NCBI GenBank assembly: GCA_018267965.1 | Contig: JAFDXK010000002.1 | Coordinates: 496,001 to 560,000, forward strand | Reading direction: 5' to 3' | Length of the DNA: 64,000 nt | Origin: Bacteroidota bacterium | GTDB taxonomy: Bacteria; Bacteroidota; Bacteroidia; Chitinophagales; Chitinophagaceae | Shown here: one piece after another, positions 15,816 to 22,937 of the stretch | How the letters are laid out: every line of letters begins with the position of its first letter | Position numbering within the stretch: the stretch's first letter is position 1 | Made by a program: the position numbers and the translations under genes | The notes under the pieces: model-generated | The model's database searches: none | Seen by the model: the letters and a program-made list of their open reading frames with translations, nothing else | What the model was told of the DNA's origin: nothing

Positions 15816-17498
15816 GTGAGAGTTAGTATAGCTTTAGCCCTTGTTATAGTGTGTTTGCATATTACTGCTATTGCACAAACGCTTCCTAATGTCGACTCTT
15901 TAATAGCAGAACTGCCTAAAGCAAAACAGGACACTAACAAATTCAATCTGCTTCAGGAAATATCGAACATCTACTTTAAGCAAAATCCTGATTTAGGAAT
16001 AAAATACGGCAAAGAGGCACTAGACCTTGCTACTGAAATACATTACGAATATGGCTGCATGAAAGGTAACAATCTGATGGCTCGTTGTTATGCAGTTCAA
16101 AATAAGCTACCCGAAGCACTAAAATATTTTAATGCTGCACTTGCAGTAGCACGGAATATGAAAAATCCGCGCTTTGAAGCAATACTCTTATCGTCGATAA
16201 GTGCGGTATATGCAACAAATAGCGATTACGACAAAGCATTGCAATATGCTATGCAAGCCAAAGCAGTCAACGAAAAGGCAGGTATAAAGTACATGGTAAA
16301 CCTGATGACAAACATCGGCTACTTATACGTAACACAAAATAAACATAAAGAAGCACTGCCTTATTATGAAGAAGGTATAAGACAAGCATTAGACCCCGGA
16401 AGTGAGTCAGACAGCAGTGTAATTGCTGACCTTTACTTGAACCGCGGTACTGTATATTTTGCAGTCGGAGATTACGTTGCGGCATTGCAGGATTTTGTCA
16501 ACGCGGGCGAGATACTGAATAAGCTACAGCAAACAAGAACCCTTGGTATGGCTTATGCAAACATGGGTGAAACTTATTCACAAATAGCAGCCGGGAAAAG
16601 CAAGGTAGCCCTGCCTGACAGTTTGCGGGATAAAAACGCATGCCTTTTAAAGGCTGAACAATATCTCAATAAGGCACGTGCAATAGCGGAAGAACTTCAT
16701 TCTATATATATACGATCTGAGGTATACAATAGCTTATCCGGCATATATGTTCAGATGAATAAATATCCGGAAGCTTACCGCTACCTTAAGCTTAGCCATG
16801 AAATGAAGGATAGCCTGCAGAATATTGATAAAGAGAAAGAATTTGCCAGGATGGAAGCTCAGTTGCTTGTTAAAAAGCAAACAGACTCCTTGAACTACCT
16901 GAATGCCATCAAAGACAAAGAAATTGCCAAACGTAAGGTAGAGAGAAATGGAGCCATTGCTCTGATTAGTCTGGTAGGTATTATTAGTTTGCTTCTCATC
17001 AACCGCCAGAAACTGAAGCACCAGCAAAGACGAAAAGAAGCCGAAGCTGAAACTCAACGTATATCAGAATTAGCCAAGCAACAGCTTGACGATTTTACAA
17101 GAAGCATACAGGAGAAGAATGACCTGATTGAAAAATTCACTACCGAAATTGAAAAATACCAGGCCTTACCATGTAGTAACGAACTGCCCGAAAAAGAGAG
17201 TTCTTTACTCTTATTGCAAAACTCTGTAATACTTACTGAAGACCAATGGGTAGATTTTCAGTCGCTTTTTGATAAAGTACATAGTGGCTATATTAACCGG
17301 GCAAAAGGCAAATACCCGGAACTTACTGCTGCTGAACTACGCTTCTTTGTACTGACTAAACTGGGCCTCAGCAATAAGGAAATGGCAGCTATGTTGGGTG
17401 TAAGTATGGAGGCGGTAAGGGTAAGCAAGCACCGTTTATTGAAAAAAATACAGCTTCCTGATGGTATTTCTTTGGAAGAAACTGTACAAGCGGTATAA
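15816..17498 (+). CDS. TPR membrane-anchored transcriptional regulator with LuxR-like HTH
   Basis: 560 residues. Order of parts: signal or anchor segment (1-20), TPR repeats (about 30-340; units such as ALEYAMQAKAVNEKAGIK-like and EALPYYEEGIRQAL), a coiled region, a membrane helix near 377-394 (IALISLVGIISLLLI), a charged coiled coil (about 400-445), and a C-terminal HTH (about 503-545) with LTAAELRFFVLTKLGLSNKE and VSMEAVRVSKHRLLKK. This architecture is common in Bacteroidota one-component regulators that sense at the envelope and bind DNA through a cytoplasmic HTH. Start is GTG; it keeps the N-terminal hydrophobic segment. A palindrome cluster follows at 17.5 kb and could be a target. Confidence 0.85.
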   Translation: MRVSIALALVIVCLHITAIAQTLPNVDSLIAELPKAKQDTNKFNLLQEISNIYFKQNPDLGIKYGKEALDLATEIHYEYGCMKGNNLMARCYAVQNKLPEALKYFNAALAVARNMKNPRFEAILLSSISAVYATNSDYDKALQYAMQAKAVNEKAGIKYMVNLMTNIGYLYVTQNKHKEALPYYEEGIRQALDPGSESDSSVIADLYLNRGTVYFAVGDYVAALQDFVNAGEILNKLQQTRTLGMAYANMGETYSQIAAGKSKVALPDSLRDKNACLLKAEQYLNKARAIAEELHSIYIRSEVYNSLSGIYVQMNKYPEAYRYLKLSHEMKDSLQNIDKEKEFARMEAQLLVKKQTDSLNYLNAIKDKEIAKRKVERNGAIALISLVGIISLLLINRQKLKHQQRRKEAEAETQRISELAKQQLDDFTRSIQEKNDLIEKFTTEIEKYQALPCSNELPEKESSLLLLQNSVILTEDQWVDFQSLFDKVHSGYINRAKGKYPELTAAELRFFVLTKLGLSNKEMAAMLGVSMEAVRVSKHRLLKKIQLPDGISLEETVQAV

Positions 17499-17662
17499 AA
17501 AATCATCTCTCCATTTTATTGATTATCAATAAGTTATAGTATATCGTTACTGTAACGTTACAGTAACGCCTAACTGTAACGGCGTTGTAACGCCCAAAAT
17601 TTGCATTCAGGTCTTCTCTGATGCCATCTTTACATTGCCCCTTATAAAACAGGCATCAAACA
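17499..17662. promoter_or_regulatory. Palindrome-rich regulatory region with GTAAC repeats
   Basis: Holds a 17-bp palindrome (17516-17532, TTATTGATTATCAATAA), a perfect 24-bp palindrome at 17545-17568 (CGTTACTGTAAC followed by its reverse complement), another TGTAAC at 17575-17580, and GGCGTTGTAACGCC at 17581-17594. The dense GTAAC/GTTAC units look like clustered operator half-sites. They lie 69-118 bp upstream of the small ORF at 17663. Confidence 0.6.
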
Positions 17663-17746
17663 ATGGATAAGTTTTCAATTATGTCGATTGTGGTTGTTTG
17701 TATGGTGATTGTCAGCATCACAATCTTAGCTTGTTATCCTATTTAA
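17663..17746 (+). CDS. Candidate 27-residue hydrophobic microprotein
   Basis: ATG at 17663 to TAA at 17744-17746. The peptide starts MDKFSIMSIVVVCM, continues as one uninterrupted hydrophobic helix and ends ILACYPI. It has one Lys at the N-terminus and a lipobox-like LAC near the end, so it would be a single-pass membrane peptide or a minimal lipopeptide precursor. It sits just downstream of the GTAAC palindromes and upstream of hairpin 17823-17848. No homology can be judged here, so coding status rests on length, hydrophobic coherence and position. Confidence 0.4.
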   Translation: MDKFSIMSIVVVCMVIVSITILACYPI

Positions 17747-17822
17747 AAAAACAAATTAATAAAGGATAAGTCAAACAAAACGACCAAACAAAGCAAACAA
17801 GTAAAACAACAAACTACTCACT

Positions 17823-17848
17823 ACCCCTTTTCATTTTTGAAAAGGGGT
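17823..17848. terminator. Strong hairpin, possible terminator without T-run
   Basis: ACCCCTTTTCA (17823-17833) pairs perfectly with TGAAAAGGGGT (17838-17848) around a TTTT loop. No T-run follows on the plus strand. It lies 76 bp after the candidate microprotein. Confidence 0.55.
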
Positions 17849-17869
17849 ATCGTGGGGAAAAGATTAAGC

Positions 17870-17971
17870 ATGAATAGTTTTATATATGTTGATAACCATA
17901 ATAGGGAGACATGTATAAGTGAATATCATAACGCACCGAGAGAGAGACTTTACCCCTATATGGCGCGTTAG
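17870..17971 (+). CDS. Candidate 33-residue small ORF ending at a terminator
   Basis: ATG at 17870 to TAG at 17969-17971. The peptide begins MNSFIYVDNHNRETC and ends ERLYPYMAR; it is soluble and slightly basic. A purine-rich stretch (ggggaaaaga) precedes the start. The stop codon is directly followed by the hairpin terminator at 17973-17998, the layout of a small transcription unit or a structured RNA. Coding status is uncertain; a small RNA ending at the same terminator is the main alternative. Confidence 0.3.
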   Translation: MNSFIYVDNHNRETCISEYHNAPRERLYPYMAR

Positions 17972-17972
17972 A

Positions 17973-17998
17973 ACCGGGATAATATCCCGGTTTTTATT
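17973..17998. terminator. Rho-independent terminator
   Basis: ACCGGGA (17973-17979), TAATA loop, TCCCGGT (17985-17991), then TTTATTTTA on the plus strand. It overlaps the stop of the convergent minus-strand lipoprotein gene and may serve both strands. Confidence 0.8.
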
Positions 17999-18836
17999 TT
18001 ATAGGCTCTTCTTTAGCCAGTTTGAACTCACGGGTAATACCGTCACCCACTTGTTTGCCATCTTTATCCCAAAGTGTAAGAGTAACAGAAGGAGAACCCA
18101 TTGGCACATTCTTCAGGAAATAAGGCTGCCAGGTTGTGATGGTAAAACTGGTGTCAACTCCTTCGGCCTTTAGTTGTGCTTTTACCTTATACCCCGTATC
18201 AGATAAGCTACAGTTCCACACATAGAAATCAAGCAATAGATTTTGCGTATTCTTATCGCCTATATAGTCGCCTTTAGGGCGGCTATAGAATACCATAGGT
18301 GTTTTAGGTACTTCCATTTTTTGCAGTTTACCTTTCTCATCTATCTTGAAATGGTACAAGGCAGATGCTCCTTTACTCTTAATAGATTCGTGATATGAAC
18401 GAGACAGGAATACTAACACGTAGTGCTCTCCGCCTTTAGGCAATACCACCTCATGTTTAGGTTCATATAGCGCTGCATATGGTTTATTGTCTAATATAAA
18501 ATGGATATGTTGCCCCTTATCAGAGTTATTGCACATTTTATTGTCGGCATCGCTCGTCTGATTCTTTAACTCATAGTTTTTTACATCAAAGGCAAAGCTC
18601 AGTTTTACAGAGTCTGTGCCTTGAGCCGCTGCAGTTACATTGGCAATTGACAACTGCGCATCGGTATATTCAGGAGAGCCTGTAACAGGTACAAGTTCTA
18701 CCGGGGCAACAGCAGGTGTTACTATAGCGGTATCAGTTTTTGCAGCATTTCCTTCGCCTGTATTGTTATTGCCACAAGAAGCGAAAAACAACGAAACCCC
18801 TGCCACTGCAAGGGCTAATTTTTGAATATTAGCCAT
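17994..18836 (-). CDS. Predicted lipoprotein, unknown function
   Basis: 280 residues from the ATG at 18836, with lipoprotein signal MANIQKLALAV and lipobox FASC (Cys21), then GNNN and a Thr/Ala-rich linker. A TTG six codons upstream (18854) is possible but unneeded. The mature domain contains YEPKHEVVLPKGGEHYVLVFLSRSYHE, VFYSRPKGDYIGD and LLDFYVWNCSLSDTGYKVKAQL, patterns of a Bacteroidota conserved hypothetical family. Nothing supports an enzymatic role. It is monocistronic and ends at the hairpin 17973-17998. Confidence 0.75.
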   Translation of the reverse strand: MANIQKLALAVAGVSLFFASCGNNNTGEGNAAKTDTAIVTPAVAPVELVPVTGSPEYTDAQLSIANVTAAAQGTDSVKLSFAFDVKNYELKNQTSDADNKMCNNSDKGQHIHFILDNKPYAALYEPKHEVVLPKGGEHYVLVFLSRSYHESIKSKGASALYHFKIDEKGKLQKMEVPKTPMVFYSRPKGDYIGDKNTQNLLLDFYVWNCSLSDTGYKVKAQLKAEGVDTSFTITTWQPYFLKNVPMGSPSVTLTLWDKDGKQVGDGITREFKLAKEEPIK

Positions 18837-18963
18837 AGTTGTAATTTTTATCAAATCTACAGGCTATTTTTTAAATAAATTTTAAGTATTTCCTATCCTG
18901 TAATGAATAGATTTGTGACCTGATTTTTTAATTTTTACATCCGGATTTTCGGCAGACCAAAAA

Positions 18964-19833
18964 ATGCTCACAACAGCAGAAATATTAAAACGTGTCAGGC
19001 ACATTGAGATAAAAACCAAGGGGCTGAGCAACCATATCTTCGCCGGTGAATACCACTCTGCTTTTAAGGGCAGGGGTATGTCATTCAGCGAAGTAAGGGA
19101 ATACACTCACGGCGATGATGTGAAAAATATTGACTGGAACGTAACAGCCCGTTTCTCTCATCCCTTTGTAAAGGTATTTGAAGAAGAAAGGGAACTGACC
19201 GTAATGCTGCTGGTAGATGTGAGTGGCAGTTCATTGTTTGGTACACAACAGAAAATCAAGCGAGAGCTCATCACTGAAATCAGCGCTGTGCTTTCTTTTT
19301 CTGCCGCTACTAACAATGATAAAGTAGGCGTTATATTTTTCAGCGACAAAGTTGAAAAGTTTATCCCCCCTAAAAAGGGTCGTAGCCATATATTACGCAT
19401 CATCAGGGAGTTGATTGCATTAGAACCGTCTCAGAAAAATGGTACTAACATACGTGTAGCATTAGAATACCTGAACCAGGTATTGAAGAAAAAGACTATT
19501 ACGTTTTTACTAAGTGATTTTATTAGTGAACCTTATGAACAGGCTTTGCAACTGGCTGCACGCAAGCATGACCTTGTAGGCATACAGGTATATGATAAGA
19601 TGGACGGCGACATGCCCCAGGTTGGATTGATACAACTGATGGATGCAGAGAGTGGAAATCTTAAGTGGATAGACACAGACGATAAAACTGTTCGTATGCA
19701 ATACTCGCAAGGGTTTGCGCAGCATAAAAAATATTGTGTGCAGTCATTCAGAAAGAGTGGTGCTGCATTGCTGGACATCCGCACCGATTTGGATTATGTA
19801 AAAGAACTTCAAACATTTTTTAAAGCAAGATAA
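18964..19833 (+). CDS. DUF58 domain-containing protein (Bat/MoxR-associated)
   Basis: 289 residues. DUF58 landmarks are FAGEYHSAFKGRGMSFSEVREY, GDDVKNIDWNVTARF and the VWA-like strand VMLLVDVSGSSLFG. In MoxR/Bat systems this protein acts with a MoxR ATPase and VWA membrane proteins in envelope stress or maturation of periplasmic complexes. It is followed after 3 bp by a BatD-like gene and then BatA, so the three form an operon. The usual moxR ATPase gene immediately upstream is absent; a divergent lipoprotein is found instead. Confidence 0.88.
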   Translation: MLTTAEILKRVRHIEIKTKGLSNHIFAGEYHSAFKGRGMSFSEVREYTHGDDVKNIDWNVTARFSHPFVKVFEEERELTVMLLVDVSGSSLFGTQQKIKRELITEISAVLSFSAATNNDKVGVIFFSDKVEKFIPPKKGRSHILRIIRELIALEPSQKNGTNIRVALEYLNQVLKKKTITFLLSDFISEPYEQALQLAARKHDLVGIQVYDKMDGDMPQVGLIQLMDAESGNLKWIDTDDKTVRMQYSQGFAQHKKYCVQSFRKSGAALLDIRTDLDYVKELQTFFKAR

Positions 19834-19836
19834 TAG

Positions 19837-20802
19837 ATGGCCAAAGTATTGAAATATAGTTTGGGCGTTTTATGCTTTTTGTTAGCAGCATTGCATCTTC
19901 ATGCCCAAAATACTAAAGTAGGTGCGAGGATAGATGCAGCACAGATAATGGTTGGCGACCAGGCAAGATTATTCATCGAAGCAAAACATAACACTGCTGA
20001 AGGGCAATTACAATGGGCTACAATACCTGATACATTTAATAAACTGGAGATAGTAGAACGAAGTAAGATTGATACCATTAAAAATGGCAGCGAAGTAACG
20101 TATAAGCAGCGCTTGCTGATAACTGGGTTTGATTCGGGCTTGTTTTTAGTGCCCTCTTTTGCGTTCTCTGTATTGCCCGCATCAGGTACGCCATACACAG
20201 TGCAAACAGACTCTTTCCCTATACTGGTGCAAACAGTAGCGGTTGATACTACGAAAGGTTTTATTGACATCAAGGGTATCAGGCAAGTAAAAGGTTCATG
20301 GCTGGATTACCTGGTGTATATAATCGGTGGTATCATCTTTTTGATATTGGTGGTAGCTGTAGTATGGTATTTTGCGAAAAACAAAAAAGCTGCAATGCCT
20401 GCTATCGTTCCACAGGCACCTAAAGAAACACCACAGGAAAAGGCTTTAAGATTATTGTCTGCACTTGAGCAGAAGAAGCTTTGGGAGAACAACCAGCCTA
20501 AGGAATATCTTACCGAGCTGGTAGATATACTTCGCTATTATATCGAAGAACGTTTCAGTGTGGATGTGATGGAGTGTACTTCGGACGAAATATTGTACAA
20601 AGCAGCAGTACATAAAGAAATGTCGGCACATAGATTGTTATTGTCAAACATTTTGTCGATAGCAGACCTTGCCAAATTTGCTAAGGCACAGCCAACACCG
20701 CAGGAACATTTATCAGCAATGGAATACGCGCGCCAATTTGTTGCCGCCACTAAGCCAATAATTGTAGAAGAACCAACACAAACACAATCGCCGCAATCAT
20801 GA
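19837..20802 (+). CDS. BatD-like membrane-anchored protein of the Bat operon
   Basis: 321 residues: signal peptide 1-23 (HLHAQ end), a periplasmic beta-rich domain with VGARIDAAQIMVGDQARLFIE, a membrane helix near 153-175, and a cytoplasmic tail with ETPQEKALRLLSALEQKKLW and YIEERFSVDVMECTSDEI. This is the layout of the short BatD/DUF4381-related proteins between DUF58 and BatA genes in Bacteroidota. It begins 3 bp after the DUF58 stop and overlaps the BatA start by 4 bp, so expression is coupled. Naming is by context plus architecture. Confidence 0.72.
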   Translation: MAKVLKYSLGVLCFLLAALHLHAQNTKVGARIDAAQIMVGDQARLFIEAKHNTAEGQLQWATIPDTFNKLEIVERSKIDTIKNGSEVTYKQRLLITGFDSGLFLVPSFAFSVLPASGTPYTVQTDSFPILVQTVAVDTTKGFIDIKGIRQVKGSWLDYLVYIIGGIIFLILVVAVVWYFAKNKKAAMPAIVPQAPKETPQEKALRLLSALEQKKLWENNQPKEYLTELVDILRYYIEERFSVDVMECTSDEILYKAAVHKEMSAHRLLLSNILSIADLAKFAKAQPTPQEHLSAMEYARQFVAATKPIIVEEPTQTQSPQS

Positions 20803-21809
20803 GTCCGTATTTAGATTGGAAACATTTGAGCTTTGCCAACCCTGCTTACTTTGGGTTGCTACTGCTTATTCCATTCATGATATGGTGGCAACAAAGAAGT
20901 AAGCGTAATGATAACCCATCGATACGCTTAACCACTTTATCAGGCATCGCGAATGTGAAGCCAACTTGGAAAGTGCGTTTCCGACCGGTGTTATTTGTAT
21001 TGCGGGTATTATCATTGGTTGCTTTATCCATTGCCCTCGCAAGGCCGCAATCCAGTAATACCACAGAAAACATTGATAGTGAGGGTGTAGATATTGTTTT
21101 GTCTATAGACGTATCAGGTAGTATGCTGGCAGAGGATTTTCAGCCTAACAGGGTAGAGGCTGCTAAGAAAGTAGCTTTGAACTTTGTAGACCAGCGCCCT
21201 ACAGACAGGCTGGGCCTAGTTATATTTTCAGGAGAGAGTTTTACACAATGCCCGATAACCATAGACCATAATGTACTGAAAGAACAACTGAGCCAGATAA
21301 AGAGTGGCTTGCTGATGGATGGTACTGCGATTGGTATGGGTTTGGCTACTGCCGTAGACAGGTTGCGTTATGCAAAAGGTAAGAGTAAAGTAATCATATT
21401 GCTGACTGATGGTGTGAATAATACAGGTTTGATAGACCCGATAACTGCACTGGAAATTGCTAAATCATATAAAGTAAGAGTGTATACTATAGGGGTGGGA
21501 ACAGAAGGACAGGCACCATTCCCTATGCAAACGCCTTTTGGTATTCAGAAACAAATGATGCCTGTGCAGATAGATGAAGCCTTACTTACTAAGATAGCTA
21601 AGGAGACAGGCGGTAAATATTATCGTGCTCGTAATAACAAAGCTTTGGAGTCTATTTATGCAGATATAGATAAACTGGAAAAAACTAAGGTAGAAATAAG
21701 CTCTTACAAGCATTACGCGGAGCTGTTCTTTCCTTTTGCTTTGGTGGCTATTATCTGCTTATTGTTGGAGATGGTATTGAGATATACGGTGTTTAGGAGT
21801 ATTACTTAG
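20799..21809 (+). CDS. BatA-like VWA membrane protein
   Basis: 336 residues. Two N-terminal membrane helices (about 15-30 and 63-82), a VWA domain with a full MIDAS (DVSGS, D104/S106/S108; threonine in DGTAIGMGLATA; LLTDGVNN), and a C-terminal membrane helix (about 310-330). This is the canonical BatA layout. The start ATG overlaps the preceding stop by 4 bp. Downstream, a weak hairpin TATTACT/AGTAATA (21800-21826) with a T-run ends the unit and lies at the end of the convergent gene. Its usual partner genes batB and batC are 33 kb away, at 54.5-56.3 kb on the other strand. Confidence 0.9.
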   Translation: MSPYLDWKHLSFANPAYFGLLLLIPFMIWWQQRSKRNDNPSIRLTTLSGIANVKPTWKVRFRPVLFVLRVLSLVALSIALARPQSSNTTENIDSEGVDIVLSIDVSGSMLAEDFQPNRVEAAKKVALNFVDQRPTDRLGLVIFSGESFTQCPITIDHNVLKEQLSQIKSGLLMDGTAIGMGLATAVDRLRYAKGKSKVIILLTDGVNNTGLIDPITALEIAKSYKVRVYTIGVGTEGQAPFPMQTPFGIQKQMMPVQIDEALLTKIAKETGGKYYRARNNKALESIYADIDKLEKTKVEISSYKHYAELFFPFALVAIICLLLEMVLRYTVFRSIT

Positions 21810-21817
21810 GAAATGAA

Positions 21818-22807
21818 TTAGTAATATTTTTTTATCAGCGCGACTGAATCGTAATACGTATAGTTTGGATGTGCATTTCGTATACTTTCAGGGTCTGAGG
21901 AGCTATAAAAATCTTTTTCTATTATCATCGTTTTAAAGATGCGTCTGTACCAATTCAATAGTTGCTCACTATTGTTCCGCCTTTCCATGATGAATCCCAT
22001 AGTATAGTTGTGCAGGGATTTAAAACCTGAAATATCAAACTTTACATCTTTTGAAATGAGTACCTGTTTAACATTGTCAGTATACAGAGCATCTCGAAAT
22101 TCTTTAAAGCTCAACAGTGTTTCATTGTTTTTGCTTTTGAAGAGCGAATTGTTATCAATATCCGCAACTATCCATTTGTTAGCCTCTTTGTCAAATACTT
22201 CAATTAATGTATGCTCATCATCCAGTCCATTTTTCATGTCTGATGCTATTCCTCCTACAATACGGGTTTTGTAACCCTGTGCATTTAATACTTTACAAGT
22301 AAAGTCTGCAATATGGCTACACGTAAGATAAATTTTATCATGGGTTGCTTTATCGCATAGTTGCGTCCAGGAAGATTTATTGTCTATATCTCCGTGCGTA
22401 TGTATCCATGCAAGGGCACTAAGCAAAGCCCTGAGATTATGATTGTAAACAATGATCTGATAATTGTTCTTTTCGGGGAATATAATTCTATACAGGCCTT
22501 CTTTTCTCATGTCAATTGCATTATTGCCTGCTTTGTATATGCCAGGTTGTATAATGAGTTGCTGAGGCAAAAAAGGAGTATTCTCTTTAACTGTAGAGAT
22601 GATAATGTCGTTTATAGTGTCGTTATATAAATAACAAGAGTACTTCCCTTGTATTTTAGAGTTGCTGTAAATAACATCAGTATTATTGCTATTTCTCATC
22701 ATAGCTCTGATATCATTTTTAAAAATAACGAAGAAACAGACGTTTATTGTTATGCTCGTTATTGTAATAAATAAAAAGACTCTTTTCCTGTTCCCGGTGA
22801 GTGTCAA
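21818..22807 (-). CDS. Transglutaminase-like membrane-anchored protein
   Basis: 329 residues; N-terminal hydrophobic anchor at about 9-30. A papain/transglutaminase-like triad is visible: Cys163 in LTCSHIADFTCKVLNAQGYK, His199 in DDEHTLIEVFD and Asp216 in WIVADIDNN, with the spacing of bacterial transglutaminase-core proteins. The likely compartment is the periplasm, anchored in the inner membrane. The start is TTG at 22807; no ATG precedes the anchor. Codon use is strongly A+T-rich compared with uvrB next door, suggesting a different history. Substrate unknown; protease or amidase-like activity is possible. Confidence 0.68.
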   Translation of the reverse strand: MTLTGNRKRVFLFITITSITINVCFFVIFKNDIRAMMRNSNNTDVIYSNSKIQGKYSCYLYNDTINDIIISTVKENTPFLPQQLIIQPGIYKAGNNAIDMRKEGLYRIIFPEKNNYQIIVYNHNLRALLSALAWIHTHGDIDNKSSWTQLCDKATHDKIYLTCSHIADFTCKVLNAQGYKTRIVGGIASDMKNGLDDEHTLIEVFDKEANKWIVADIDNNSLFKSKNNETLLSFKEFRDALYTDNVKQVLISKDVKFDISGFKSLHNYTMGFIMERRNNSEQLLNWYRRIFKTMIIEKDFYSSSDPESIRNAHPNYTYYDSVALIKKYY

Positions 22808-22937
22808 TGGAAATACTTATATGTAACAGCACGAAAGTAAGTCTATTGTCACAATTGCTAAAGAATAATAATTTTTCTAAACTATTCTTAAAGTTGTGAG
22901 CAGAGTTTATTAATTAAATGTTATAACGGCAATTGAA

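Noticed and set aside
18943-18958. GGATTTTCGGCAGACC before the DUF58 gene as a third copy of the AGTAxGC motif
   Set aside because: It matches only the GGATTTTCGGC part; the AGTAxGC partner unit is missing, so it could be chance.
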